Assembly: GCA_051294375.1 (NCBI GenBank)
Contig: CM119263.1
Location: 3,041,573-3,105,572 of the forward strand
Origin: Paraspadella gotoi
Taxonomy: Eukaryota; Chaetognatha
Length of the DNA: 64,000 nt
Direction of reading: 5' to 3'
Positions within the stretch are counted from its first letter, which is position 1; each line of letters starts with the position of its first letter. Below are positions 1-14,358 of this stretch, piece after piece. The notes under the pieces are model-generated. The model did no database searches. It was not told where the DNA came from and saw only the letters and a program-made list of their open reading frames with translations. The translations under genes and the position numbers were made by a program.

Positions 1-2794
1 CTGGTCAAAAGTTGATCAAGCTGGTCGACGAGAGATTGGCCGGTATAATCTAAGATCACCTGGTTGACGGCGCAATTGATCAACGCTGTTGCGATGACAT
101 ATTTGGGCCGGTTCGACCTCAATTAGCTGGTTTCACAGTTGATCAGCAAGATCGAGCGATAGATGTGGCCCGTGGCAAGCAGGCTGAAGTGGATCGACTG
201 TCGATCTTAAAGCCGGCGACGGCCTTGAATATTTTTTTTTTCTCTCGAAATATACTTTGGAATAAATCAATTAGGCCTTTTAAAAATTTTACTACCGTAA
301 CTATAAGTCGTTTACAGTGAATATTAATGTTTGTTTACGCGTGGTAGTAAATTTTAATTCAGTTTTGTTGTAATCTAGTTGCTTAGCAATAACTTTTTTA
401 AAAGCGAGATTATTGTCAAATTATTTTCTAGAATAAAAAATACATGGAAGATCGTCGACTGTGTCAATTTTAAAACTTTTTTAATTAATATTTATTATAT
501 GATATTATATACTTTTTAATTTAATAAATTATGCAGATGATATTTTTTTTTTAACATTTAAAAATACGTTTTAACGCGGCAGGTAAATGGCGTAAAAACT
601 GTATTCATTGGCAAGCATCGAATTTAATTTGATCTTTTTGTCTTTTATTTCGCTTAAATTTTTTAAAAAGTTTTCCTTTACGTCGTTGATCGTTTAACTC
701 TTTGCCGCTTTCATCGTCAGCGCGCTTTTTAAACTGTTATAACGCGGCGTGTAGCCGTGTTTGATTTCGGTAAACGACGACGACGACGACGACTGATCGT
801 AATGACGCGCTTTCGGTACGTCAGTGCACGAACCCCGGCCTTCTCACCGACGTGTTCTTGTCCGCATGCCGCCTCATGGGTGGGCTGCTTCCTTTGTCCG
901 TGTCCTTCAGGCCTATTTGCTTAATATTCGCGTCTTTGCTTTTGTTGGCTTGGTTTTTTTTTTTCCTTGCGTCGTACGTACCGCCAGCAACAAATTTATT
1001 CGCACGATCAAAAATACGCACGCGGCTGCTTGAATCCGTCCACTATTTTCTTTTCTTTTAAAATCACAAAGAACTCGAAACGTGGAGTGAGATTTTTCAT
1101 CATTTAAGCGTGATTTTGGCTTCTTATTGTGGATCCAAAATGCTTTTCTCATACAATATTTTTATGTCGGCTTTTTCTTCGTCGACTTTACTCTCTCCTC
1201 TTCTATCTCTCTTTCTTTCTCTCTCTCTCTCTGCTCTCTCTCTCTGCTCTCGTCTCTCTCTCTCTCTTCGCCGCATGCCTCTCATCTCTCTCTCTCTCTG
1301 TCTCTTCTCTCTGTCACAATCGCCGTCGCACCATGCAACGCGCTGCGTTCCAGAATCACTGTCAGCAGCAATCAGCCGAGGGTGGGGGGAAAGGGAAAAA
1401 ATTCGGAAATCTCTAATCTGTGATCCACTATCTTCATGGGCGCGGAAGCGTCAGCGCCTGCCACGCGGCGTCTTTTCGCACTCAAAAACACGGGGCGGGC
1501 CGCCGCTAGCTCGGACCGCCTGTCAGCCGCCGCCTCGTAAGGGCCACGGCCCACCAACCGCTCGCTACTGTCCGGGTTCGGCGCGCGAACAGTTCACTGG
1601 ATGGGCGAATTGCCTCCACAGAGCCTCAAAAGGGGGCGCGGGGCTTCAATCCGCCGCCTGGCAGGATCCAAGGTGAGTGTTGGGGAGAATTTTCCTTTTA
1701 AATTTTATAAATTAAGAAACTTATTTATTTTTTTAATAAAAAATGCAAATGCATGAAAGTTATTTTGCACATTCCTTGTAATAAAATGTTTGTAATATGT
1801 AAAGTATTATTAGATATTAAAAATTAATCAAAAAAAAAATCGAGAAGAAAAACTAATATCATTGTATAGCTGCATAAGAAATTTACACGTTTTTTTCGAA
1901 AAAAAAGTTGATTGGTTATGAATTGAATGCGAAATAAAAGGATATAATTATATATACTATGATCGCTTTCCCTTATATTTTTTTGCTCTCTTGAATCTTT
2001 TTCCTTAAAACTTTTTCCCGCCATTTCCGGCGATCTACGCGGTAAACTTATGTCGCGTTTTTTATTTTAAAATTTTTATCAAATTTAGGCCAACCATTGC
2101 AACCACTCTGTTCAGTTCCTTTAAGAAGCTCAAACGCAGCTACAAGGTAAATATCCAACCAGAGTATACTTAGGAACGGTTTCAAAATTTGTCAACAAAG
2201 CTGACTGAGTTAGATAGATTTTGCAATGTTAAAAAAAAAGAAAGACGGCCCAAAAAAAAAAGCAAAAAAACTAGTTGCTTCATTTGAGAAATCCCACAAA
2301 AATTACCTTCTTCCTATCGTCGGCCTTCTTTTTTATTTTTCATAGTTATCCCAATTAATTATATAAAATATATTCATCTTGTTTTAGAAATGCTATGCTG
2401 AGAATGCGGAACGCTTTAGGTAGAAAAATTTATTATATTCTCCAGACCCGTTTTTCGGAACTAATGAATAGTTTTGTCTTCGCAGAACCGACGGCGCTGA
2501 CTTCGATTCAGTGTCAACGGCGATTTCTCATATTTTCCTTCAAATTTTTAAAGGAGAAACTTCGCGTTGTGCATTTTTTGTTCTTCCCATTTATATTGGC
2601 AATTCGTTAATTGTCCATCCAGCCTCTTTTCTCTCTCTCGTCTGTCTCCCCTCTCTCGTCCGTCTACTGCCTCTCCTCTCGTTGCCATCTTCCCCGAAAT
2701 GTCAAGCCGCATCCATTAGAGCAACTTTTGTCGCGTTCAAGAAGAACAGACAACCACGCGGTTTCGAAATGATATGTCCGGTCGGCGGTCTAGC
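1..2794. repeat. Copy A of the duplicated ~4.8 kb segment
   Basis: It appears base-for-base identical to 4816-7609, microsatellites included. It begins with imperfect ~56-bp repeats (GTTGATCA..CTGGTCGAC..GATTGGCC, 1-200). AT-rich DNA, a CT-rich block (1186-1315), the candidate exons at 1334-1672 and 2089-2146, and a pyrimidine-rich block (2615-2700) follow. Identity over 2.79 kb, simple repeats included, suggests an assembly duplicate. Confidence 0.9.
1334..1672 (+). pseudogene. Frame-broken copy of the 10795-11088 candidate exon (copy A)
   Basis: The segment aligns along its length with 10795-11088, starting at accATGCAACG and ending CCAAG|GTGAGT. It contains many extra bases, including a run of G and A near 1385-1402, that shift the frame repeatedly. 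Differences are mostly insertions, as expected of uncorrected reads, so this is more likely an assembly error than a decayed gene. Confidence 0.3.
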
Positions 2795-2819
2795 NNNNNN
2801 NNNNNNNNNNNNNNNNNNN

Positions 2820-3110
2820 GCCCACCGTTTGCATGCGCGCGCATCCGTGACACAGACTGGGACAACAGCGCCCTCTCGGAAGCGGTCGCACAACGCGTCT
2901 ACGGACTCCGACGTGGCGGCCATCTTGGCAGCAACGCCAGACGCCTTCGCCAAGGACGATCGTAGCAACCCTTGCAGCATCCACAGCTTCGGCCACGGGA
3001 TGGCGTTCGGCGCCCAGAGCGTCCCCAGCAGCAGCAACAGCATCACGTGCAGCAGCGCTCCGCCGTCGTCTTACACGAGATTGGCCGGTCAGATTCGCGG
3101 CTTTTGTCGG
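2820..3110 (+). other. Coding-like unassigned segment present only in copy A
   Basis: The balanced, CpG-containing sequence has one long + frame: SRKRSHNASTDSDVAAIL, ATPDAFAKDDRSNPCSIH, SFGHGMAFGAQSVPSSSN. It begins at a 25-N gap and runs into a purine repeat, so exon borders cannot be set. It may be another N-terminal exon of the SK gene or unrelated. All frames are partly open, so confidence is low. Confidence 0.2.
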
Positions 3111-3125
3111 GCTGAGGGGGCAGAG

Positions 3126-3240
3126 ATAAGAGGGCAGAGAAGAGAACAGAGATGAGAGAGCAAAGGGAAGAAAGAAAAGAAAAAGAAAGAAAGAAAAGAA
3201 AGGAAAAAAAGAAAGAAAGAAAGAAATAAAATAAATAAAA

Positions 3241-3311
<71 letters not shown>

Positions 3312-4040
3312 ATATATAAATAAATAAATAATAAATAAATAAATAAAGAAAGAAAGAAAGAAAGAAAGAAAGAAAAGAAAGAAAAGAAAGAAAGAAAGAA
3401 GAAAAAAAAGAGAGAGAGAAGAGAGAGTGAGAGAAGTGAGAGGAGAGAGAGAGAGTGGTGATAGATTATTGATAAGTTGATTTTTATTTTGGTCATAACG
3501 GTCAAACTAAGTGATTTCAAAAGATGATATGATAACTTATTTTATTATAGAATAGTTTTAATGCTTTAACGATAAGCTCAGGTAAAAAAAAAAAAAGGTA
3601 ATGCTGCTTTTTCGATGGAATTGTCCGCTCAGCGGCAAGGACGAGTCTCGTTATTGTCTTTTTCTGCTCGTCCCATTATTGGAAGAGTCGATAAAATGAT
3701 ACTTTAATTTTTTAATTTTTTTTGGTTAAAGTTATAAAGGACTTGAAAGCTCCTATTCAGCGTATTTTTTTTTCCTTCGGGGCATCTCCTATTAAGATTG
3801 TTTTCTATCTACTTTTTATTATAGTTTTTTAAGGAAAAAGAAAGCATAACTAAATACATAATACACTTCGAGTCCGATAACGCATCCAGGCAAATAAAAA
3901 ATATTTTACACGACTTGCATTGAAAAATCAGTAATGTGAATTTGAAAAATGCACGCAGGCAATCGACAGTAACATGCGGACGGTTTGAAAACGAAAGAGA
4001 GAGAAGAGGAGAGGAAGAGGAGAGGAGAGATGAGAGAGAT

Positions 4041-4072
<32 letters not shown>

Positions 4073-4815
4073 AGAAAGAGGCGTCAGTATCGCGACGGAA
4101 GTGGAAATTCAATAGTCCATAGCGGAGAGTGCGATTTTTTAAAGAAAATGAACAACTGGAAATTGGAAAAAGTAAAATCAAAAAAATATTCATATAACAA
4201 GAATCAAAAGAGCTTAAAAATCTGCTGTAGTATTTCAATTCAATGTGGATGAAAAAATATGAAAAAGAACGGTGAGTGTAGTAAACACATAGAGAGAAGA
4301 GAGAGAGAGGAGAGAGAGCAGAGAGAGAGAGAGGAGAGAGAGAGAGAGACAGCTGCACCACCTGAACGCGAAAAAGAGCCACGAAATCTGACCGCGCGCA
4401 CCGTCTTTTTTCTCGGCGTTCGTTCCCCCACAAGGGCCTTGCGCTTCGTGGCCAGCAGAGGTGTTTTGAAGCGAGGCCTTCGACGGCCCGCGGCGAGGCG
4501 GAAGGATGGTGGACGGGGACGGCGGGTGGATTGGAAAGGGCGTGGCTGTTTGGTGAGCGGGCGTCAAACATCGCGTGGTGTCCCGTCATCCTCGATGGCG
4601 CGAAAGTCCAAAGGCCTCTCAGCAAGACCGTGGACCACGAGGATCGTTCTCAAGACTCAAATGCACATGTGCGCCTCAACCTCAAATCGCGCTGTCCTCA
4701 ATCAGGGTGAGCGCCTGATGAAATCGGGCTCGGTGGCGGGTCAGACCTGTATAATCGGTGAGTCGATGTGCCCCTCAGCACTCGCTGTGTTATCGGTTGG
4801 TCGACCATCGATTCG
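3126..4815. repeat. Purine and (TAAA)n microsatellites, then AT-rich and GC-rich DNA shared with 7635-9052
   Basis: (GAAA)n, a run of (TAAA)n at 3226-3346, (GA)n, AT-rich DNA to 3960 and further GA blocks (3990-4080, 4290-4350). A GC-rich stretch (4360-4740) has several open + frames and a CAATCAG|GTGAGC donor-like site at 4706. The same order recurs in gapped form at 7635-9052. No gene is supported. Confidence 0.7.
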
Positions 4816-7609
4816 CTGGTCAAAAGTTGATCAAGCTGGTCGACGAGAGATTGGCCGGTATAATCTAAGATCACCTGGTTGACGGCGCAATTGATCAACG
4901 CTGTTGCGATGACATATTTGGGCCGGTTCGACCTCAATTAGCTGGTTTCACAGTTGATCAGCAAGATCGAGCGATAGATGTGGCCCGTGGCAAGCAGGCT
5001 GAAGTGGATCGACTGTCGATCTTAAAGCCGGCGACGGCCTTGAATATTTTTTTTTTCTCTCGAAATATACTTTGGAATAAATCAATTAGGCCTTTTAAAA
5101 ATTTTACTACCGTAACTATAAGTCGTTTACAGTGAATATTAATGTTTGTTTACGCGTGGTAGTAAATTTTAATTCAGTTTTGTTGTAATCTAGTTGCTTA
5201 GCAATAACTTTTTTAAAAGCGAGATTATTGTCAAATTATTTTCTAGAATAAAAAATACATGGAAGATCGTCGACTGTGTCAATTTTAAAACTTTTTTAAT
5301 TAATATTTATTATATGATATTATATACTTTTTAATTTAATAAATTATGCAGATGATATTTTTTTTTTAACATTTAAAAATACGTTTTAACGCGGCAGGTA
5401 AATGGCGTAAAAACTGTATTCATTGGCAAGCATCGAATTTAATTTGATCTTTTTGTCTTTTATTTCGCTTAAATTTTTTAAAAAGTTTTCCTTTACGTCG
5501 TTGATCGTTTAACTCTTTGCCGCTTTCATCGTCAGCGCGCTTTTTAAACTGTTATAACGCGGCGTGTAGCCGTGTTTGATTTCGGTAAACGACGACGACG
5601 ACGACGACTGATCGTAATGACGCGCTTTCGGTACGTCAGTGCACGAACCCCGGCCTTCTCACCGACGTGTTCTTGTCCGCATGCCGCCTCATGGGTGGGC
5701 TGCTTCCTTTGTCCGTGTCCTTCAGGCCTATTTGCTTAATATTCGCGTCTTTGCTTTTGTTGGCTTGGTTTTTTTTTTTCCTTGCGTCGTACGTACCGCC
5801 AGCAACAAATTTATTCGCACGATCAAAAATACGCACGCGGCTGCTTGAATCCGTCCACTATTTTCTTTTCTTTTAAAATCACAAAGAACTCGAAACGTGG
5901 AGTGAGATTTTTCATCATTTAAGCGTGATTTTGGCTTCTTATTGTGGATCCAAAATGCTTTTCTCATACAATATTTTTATGTCGGCTTTTTCTTCGTCGA
6001 CTTTACTCTCTCCTCTTCTATCTCTCTTTCTTTCTCTCTCTCTCTCTGCTCTCTCTCTCTGCTCTCGTCTCTCTCTCTCTCTTCGCCGCATGCCTCTCAT
6101 CTCTCTCTCTCTCTGTCTCTTCTCTCTGTCACAATCGCCGTCGCACCATGCAACGCGCTGCGTTCCAGAATCACTGTCAGCAGCAATCAGCCGAGGGTGG
6201 GGGGAAAGGGAAAAAATTCGGAAATCTCTAATCTGTGATCCACTATCTTCATGGGCGCGGAAGCGTCAGCGCCTGCCACGCGGCGTCTTTTCGCACTCAA
6301 AAACACGGGGCGGGCCGCCGCTAGCTCGGACCGCCTGTCAGCCGCCGCCTCGTAAGGGCCACGGCCCACCAACCGCTCGCTACTGTCCGGGTTCGGCGCG
6401 CGAACAGTTCACTGGATGGGCGAATTGCCTCCACAGAGCCTCAAAAGGGGGCGCGGGGCTTCAATCCGCCGCCTGGCAGGATCCAAGGTGAGTGTTGGGG
6501 AGAATTTTCCTTTTAAATTTTATAAATTAAGAAACTTATTTATTTTTTTAATAAAAAATGCAAATGCATGAAAGTTATTTTGCACATTCCTTGTAATAAA
6601 ATGTTTGTAATATGTAAAGTATTATTAGATATTAAAAATTAATCAAAAAAAAAATCGAGAAGAAAAACTAATATCATTGTATAGCTGCATAAGAAATTTA
6701 CACGTTTTTTTCGAAAAAAAAGTTGATTGGTTATGAATTGAATGCGAAATAAAAGGATATAATTATATATACTATGATCGCTTTCCCTTATATTTTTTTG
6801 CTCTCTTGAATCTTTTTCCTTAAAACTTTTTCCCGCCATTTCCGGCGATCTACGCGGTAAACTTATGTCGCGTTTTTTATTTTAAAATTTTTATCAAATT
6901 TAGGCCAACCATTGCAACCACTCTGTTCAGTTCCTTTAAGAAGCTCAAACGCAGCTACAAGGTAAATATCCAACCAGAGTATACTTAGGAACGGTTTCAA
7001 AATTTGTCAACAAAGCTGACTGAGTTAGATAGATTTTGCAATGTTAAAAAAAAAGAAAGACGGCCCAAAAAAAAAAGCAAAAAAACTAGTTGCTTCATTT
7101 GAGAAATCCCACAAAAATTACCTTCTTCCTATCGTCGGCCTTCTTTTTTATTTTTCATAGTTATCCCAATTAATTATATAAAATATATTCATCTTGTTTT
7201 AGAAATGCTATGCTGAGAATGCGGAACGCTTTAGGTAGAAAAATTTATTATATTCTCCAGACCCGTTTTTCGGAACTAATGAATAGTTTTGTCTTCGCAG
7301 AACCGACGGCGCTGACTTCGATTCAGTGTCAACGGCGATTTCTCATATTTTCCTTCAAATTTTTAAAGGAGAAACTTCGCGTTGTGCATTTTTTGTTCTT
7401 CCCATTTATATTGGCAATTCGTTAATTGTCCATCCAGCCTCTTTTCTCTCTCTCGTCTGTCTCCCCTCTCTCGTCCGTCTACTGCCTCTCCTCTCGTTGC
7501 CATCTTCCCCGAAATGTCAAGCCGCATCCATTAGAGCAACTTTTGTCGCGTTCAAGAAGAACAGACAACCACGCGGTTTCGAAATGATATGTCCGGTCGG
7601 CGGTCTAGC
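4816..7609. repeat. Copy B, an apparently exact duplicate of 1-2794
   Basis: The offset is constant at 4815 bp, and both copies stop at a 25-N gap (2795-2819 and 7610-7634). It contains nothing not already in copy A. Confidence 0.9.
6149..6487 (+). pseudogene. Frame-broken copy of the same candidate exon (copy B)
   Basis: It appears identical to 1334-1672, because 4816-7609 repeats 1-2794. The same inserted bases are present, so the two do not count as independent evidence. Confidence 0.3.
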
Positions 7610-9052
7610 NNNNNNNNNNNNNNNNNNNNNNNNNGAGAGAGAGAGAGTGGTGATGATTATGATAATTGATTTTATTTTGGTCATACGGTCAACTAAGTGA
7701 TTTCAAAAGATGATATTGATAAATTATTTATTATAATAGTTTAATCTTTTAACGAATAAGCCAGGTAAAAAAAAAAAGGTATGCTGCTTTCGATGGATTG
7801 TCCCTCACGCAAGGACGAGTCTCGTTATTTCCTTTTTCTCCATTATTGAAAGTCGATAAAATATACTTTAATTTTTATTTTTTTGGTTAAAGTTATAAAG
7901 GACTTGAAGGCTCCTATTAGCGTATTTTTTCGCATTCCTATTAAGATTTTCTATCTACTTTTTATTATAGTTTTTTTAAGAGAAAAAGAAACATAACTAA
8001 TACCATAATACACTTCAGTCCGATAACGCATCAGCAAAAAAAAAATATTTTACACGACTTCATTNNNNNNNNNNNNNNNNNNNNNNNNNNNNNNNNNNNN
8101 NNNNNNNNNNNNNNNNNNNNNNNNNNNNNNNNNNNNNNNNNNNNNNNNNNNNNNNNNNNNNNNNNNNNNNNNNNNNNNNNNNNNNNNNNNNNNNNNNNNN
8201 NNNNNNNNNNNNNNNNNNNNNNNNNNNNNNNNNNNNNNNNNNNNNNNNNNCAGTATCGCGACGAAGTGAAATTCATTCCATAGCGGAAGTCGATTTTTAA
8301 AGGAAATGAACAACTGGAAATTGAAAAAAGTAAAATCAAAAAATTCATTAAACAAAATCAAAAGAGCTTAAAATCTGCTTTAGTATTTCAATTCAATGTG
8401 GAAAAAAATATGAAAGAACGGTGAGTGANNNNNNNNNNNNNNNNNNNNNNNNNNNNNNNNNNNNNNNNNNNNNNNNNNNNNNNNNNNNNNNNNNNNNNNN
8501 NNNNNNNNNNNNNNNNNNNNNNNNNNNNNNNNNNNNNNNNNNNNNNNNNNNNNNNNNNNNNNNNNNNNNNNNNNNNNNNNNNNNNNNNNNNNNNNNNNNN
8601 NNNNNNNNNNNNNNNNNNNNNNNNNNNNNNNNNNNNNNNNNNNNNNNNNNNNNNNNNNNNNNNNNNNNNNNNNNNNNNNNNNNNNNNNNNNNNNNNNNNN
8701 NNNNNNNNNNTTCGTTCCACCCACAAGGCCTTCGCTTCGTGGCCGCAGAGTGTTTGAAGCGAGCCTCGACGCCCCCGGCGGAGATGGTGGCGGGNNNNNN
8801 NNNNNNNNNNNNNNNNNNNNNNNNNNNNNNNNNNNNNNNNNNNNNNNNNNNNNNNNNNNNNNNNNNNNNNNNNNNNNNNNNNNNNNNNNNNNNNNNNNNN
8901 NNNNNNNNNNNNNNNNNNNNNNNNNNNNNNNNNNNNNNNNNNNNNNNNNNNNNNNNNNNNNNNNNNNNNNNNNNNNNNNNNNNNNNNNNNNNNNNNNNNN
9001 NNNNNNNNNNNNNNNNNNNNNNNNNNNNNNNNNNNNNNNNNNNNNNNNNNNN
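7610..9052. other. Gap-riddled copy of 3447-4815
   Basis: N runs at 7610-7634, 8065-8250, 8429-8710 and 8795-9052 stand where the counterpart has GA repeats or the GC-rich block. The surviving islands match 3447-4815 with indels. Confidence 0.85.
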
Positions 9053-10794
9053 GTTGATCAGCTGGTCGACGAGAGATTGGCCGGTATACTCTAGATCACC
9101 TGGTTGACAATTGATCAAGCTGTTCGATGACATATTGGCCGGTCGACCCTCAATTAGCTGGTTCACAGTTGATCAGCAGATCGACGATAGATTGGCCTGG
9201 TCAACAGGCTGAGTGATCGACTGTCGATTTAACCCCGACGGCCTTAATAATTTTTTTTTCTCTCAAATTACTTTGGAATAAATCAATTAGGCCTTTTAAG
9301 AAGTACTACCTAACTATATCGTTTACAGTGAATATTATGTTTGTTTACGTGGTAGAAATTTTAATTCAGTTTTGTTGTATCTAGTTGCTGCATAACTTTT
9401 TTTAAAAAACAGAGATTATGTCAAATTATTTTCTAGAATAAAAATACAGAAATCGTCGACTTTCAATTTTACTTTTTTAATTAATATTTATTATATGATA
9501 TTATATAACTTTTTAATTTATAAATTATGCAATGATATTTTTTTTTAACATTTAAAATACTTTTTAACCCAGTAAATGCGTAAAAACTGTATTCTTGGCA
9601 GCATCGAATTTAATTTGATCTTTTGTCTTTTCATTTCGCTTAAATTTTTAAAATTTCCTTTACGTCGTTGATGTTTAACTCTTCCGCTTTCATCGTCAGC
9701 CGCTTTTTACTGTTTACGCGTCCGTGTTGATTTCGGTAAACGACGACGACGACGACGACTGATCGTACCGCTCGTACGTCATGCACGAAACCCCGCCTTC
9801 TCCCGACCGTGTTCCTTGTCCGCATGCCGCCTCCATGTGCGCTGCCTTCCTTTGTTCTTGTCTCAGCCATTTCCTTATTTCGCTCTTTGCTTTGTTGCTT
9901 GGTTTTTTTTTTCTTGCGTCGTACGTACCGCCAGCACATCCGCACGATCAAAATACGCACGCGCTGCTTGAATCCGTCCACTTTTCTTTTCTTTTAAATC
10001 ACAAAGACTCGAAACTGAGTGAGATTTTTCTCATTTAACGGATTTTGCTTCTTTTGGATCCAAAATCTTTTCTCATAAATATTTTTATCCTTTTTCTTCG
10101 TCGACTTTACTCTCTCTCTCTCTCTCCAAACATAAAGCGGTGTCATTTCGTCTTGGGCTTCAGGTTGGAAGAAACAAAAAAAAGATTCTGAAACTAAAAC
10201 AACGTTGATTATTGCTGAAAGGAATCTCGCCGCCCATTGCGCTCATCACGCAACCGCGCTGCTGATCCGTCCACGTTTTCTTTTCTATTAAATCACAACA
10301 AGATCGAAAATGAGTGAGATTTTTTCTCAATTTAAATCGGTTTTGCTTCTTTTGGTTCCAATTTTTCTCATGATATTTTTTATCTTTTTCTTTCGTCGAC
10401 TTTATCTCTTCGTCTTCTTCTATCTCTTTTTCTCTCTCTTCTCTTCTCTCTCTCTCTCTCTCTCGGTCTCGTCTTCTCTCTCTCTTCTCTCTCTCNNNNN
10501 NNNNNNNNNNNNNNNNNNNNNNNNNNNNNNNNNNNNNNNNNNNNNNNNNNNNNNNNNNNNNNNNNNNNNNNNNNNNNNNNNNNNNNNNNNNNNNNNNNNN
10601 NNNNNNNNNNNNNNNNNNNNNNNNNNNNNNNNNNNNNNNNNNNNNNNNNNNNNNNNNNNNNNNNNNNNNNNNNNNNNNNNNNNNNNNNNNNNNNNNNNNN
10701 NNNNNNNNNNNNNNNNNNNNNNNNNNNNNNNNNNNNNNNNNNNNNNNNNNNNNNNNNNNNNNNNTCTCTCTCTCTCTCCACATCCCCTCGCACC

Positions 10795-11088
10795 ATGCAA
10801 CCGCTGCGCCAGATTCACTGTCAGCAGCAATCACCGAGTGGATCGGAAATCTCTATCTGTGATCCTTCTTCATTGGGCGCGGAACGTCAGCGCCTCACGC
10901 GGCGTCTTTTCGCCTCAAAACACGGGGCGGCGCCGCTAAGCTCGGACCCTGTCAGCGCCGCCTCTTACAGGGCCACGCCCACCAACCGCTCGCTACTTCC
11001 GGTTCGCGCCAACGTTCACTCGGTGGGCGAATTGCCTCCACAGAGCCTCAAAGGGGGCGCGGGGCTTAATCCGCCCCTCAGATCCAAG
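10795..11088 (+). CDS. Putative SK-channel 5' coding exon, readable only in the third repeat copy
   Basis: This is an open frame of 98 codons from an ATG in good context (CGCACCATGC) to a GTGAGT donor (AAG|GTGAGT). It begins MQPLRQIHCQQQSPSG, continues SEISICDPSSLGAERQRL, and ends LKGGAGLNPPLRSK in phase 0. Its composition is mixed and polar, unlike the repeat-derived frames around it. The same DNA at 1334-1672 and 6149-6487 carries extra single bases that break the frame. Either this copy is closest to the true sequence, or the open frame is chance. Being + strand and upstream of the SK exons, it could encode part of the long SK N-terminus. No residue match proves that, and its phase does not reach 18357-18436 without a further exon. 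Function is unassigned. Confidence 0.35.
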
Positions 11089-11483
11089 GTGAGTGTTGGG
11101 GAGAATTTTCTTTTAAATTTTATAAATTAAGAAACTTATTTATTTTTTAATAAAAATGCACAAATCAATGAAGTTATTTTGCAAACATTCCTTGTATAAT
11201 GTTTGTAATATTAAATATTATTAGATATTAAAAAAATTATCAAAAAAAAAATCGAAAGAAAAACTAATATCATTTATACTCATAAAAATCTTACACGTTT
11301 TTCGAAAAAACTTGATTGGTTATGATTGAATGCAAAATAAAAGGAATATATATATATATATGATCGCTTTCTTATAATTTTTTTTCTCTCTTGAATCTTT
11401 TTCCTTAAAACTTTTCCCGCCATTTCCGCGATCTACGCGGAAACTTTATCCGTTTTTTATTTTAAAATTTTTATCAAATTTAG

Positions 11484-11537
11484 CCACCATTGCAACCAAC
11501 TCTTTCAGTTCCTTTAAGAGCTCAAACCAGCTACAAG
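11484..11537 (+). CDS. Putative short exon following 10795-11088
   Basis: It lies between a tttag acceptor and AAG|GTATTC, 54 bp in phase 0/0. It reads PPLQPTLSVPLRAQTSYK and joins the preceding candidate exon in frame (RSK then PPLQ). The equivalent segments at 2089-2146 and 6904-6961 are 58 bp with donor GTAAAT and do not keep that frame. Support is only splice-like borders plus recurrence in all three copies. The next in-frame exon is not found. Confidence 0.25.
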
Positions 11538-12097
11538 GTATTCCAACCAGAGTAATACTTAGGACGGTTTCAAAATTTGTCAACAAACTGACTGAGTTAA
11601 TAGATTGCATGTTAAAAAAAAAGAAAGACCAAAAAAAAACAAAAAAACTATTTGCTTCATTGAGAAATCCCACAAAAATTACTTCTTCCCTATCTCGCCT
11701 TCTTTTTATTTTTCATGTTATCCCAATATTTATATAAAATATATTCATCTTTTTTTAAAATGCTATGCTAGATCGGAACCTTTGTAAAAAATTATTATAT
11801 TCTCCAGACCCGTTTTTCGGAACTAATGAATAGTTTTGTCTTCCAGAACCGACGGCGCTGACTTCGATTCGTTCACCGATTTCTTTTTCCTTCAAATTTT
11901 TAGGAGAAATCTTCGCTTCATTTTTTGTTTCCATTTATTTGCCAATTCGTTAATCCATCCAGCTCTTTCTCTCTCTCTCTGTCTCCCTCTCTCTCTCGTC
12001 TCCCTCTCTCTCTCCATCTTCCCCGAAATGTCAAGCCCATCCTTAGAGCAACTTTGTCCGTTCAAGAAGACAGACAACCACCGGTTTCGCTCCAAAG

Positions 12098-14358
<2,261 letters not shown>

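Larger units (their letters stand above)
9053..12097. repeat. Copy C, indel-rich third copy of 1-2794
   Basis: It is collinear with copies A and B but differs by scattered single-base gains and losses, and a gap (10496-10764) replaces part of the CT block. An extra block (about 10127-10430) repeats the segment before the CT tract. It runs into unique DNA at about 12098 (CGCTCCAAAGAATAAG). Confidence 0.85.

Noticed and set aside
1110-1676. 188-codon frame rich in Leu/Ser, duplicated at 5925-6491
   Set aside because: Its first half is translation of a CT microsatellite; the end overlaps the candidate exon in the wrong frame for the third copy.
2486-2610. Exon-like segment after tcttcgcag (also 7301 and 11847)
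   Set aside because: The acceptor is fair, but no donor follows and phases from the preceding candidate meet a stop (AACCGACGGCGCTGA) or have no continuation.
3089-3520. Minus-strand Leu/Phe/Tyr-rich frame
   Set aside because: Translation of (TAAA)n and (GAAA)n repeats.
4259-4882. 207-codon + frame over the GC-rich stretch
   Set aside because: Starts in a GA repeat, several frames are open, and the collinear copy at 8711-8794 differs by frame-breaking indels; no homology recognised.
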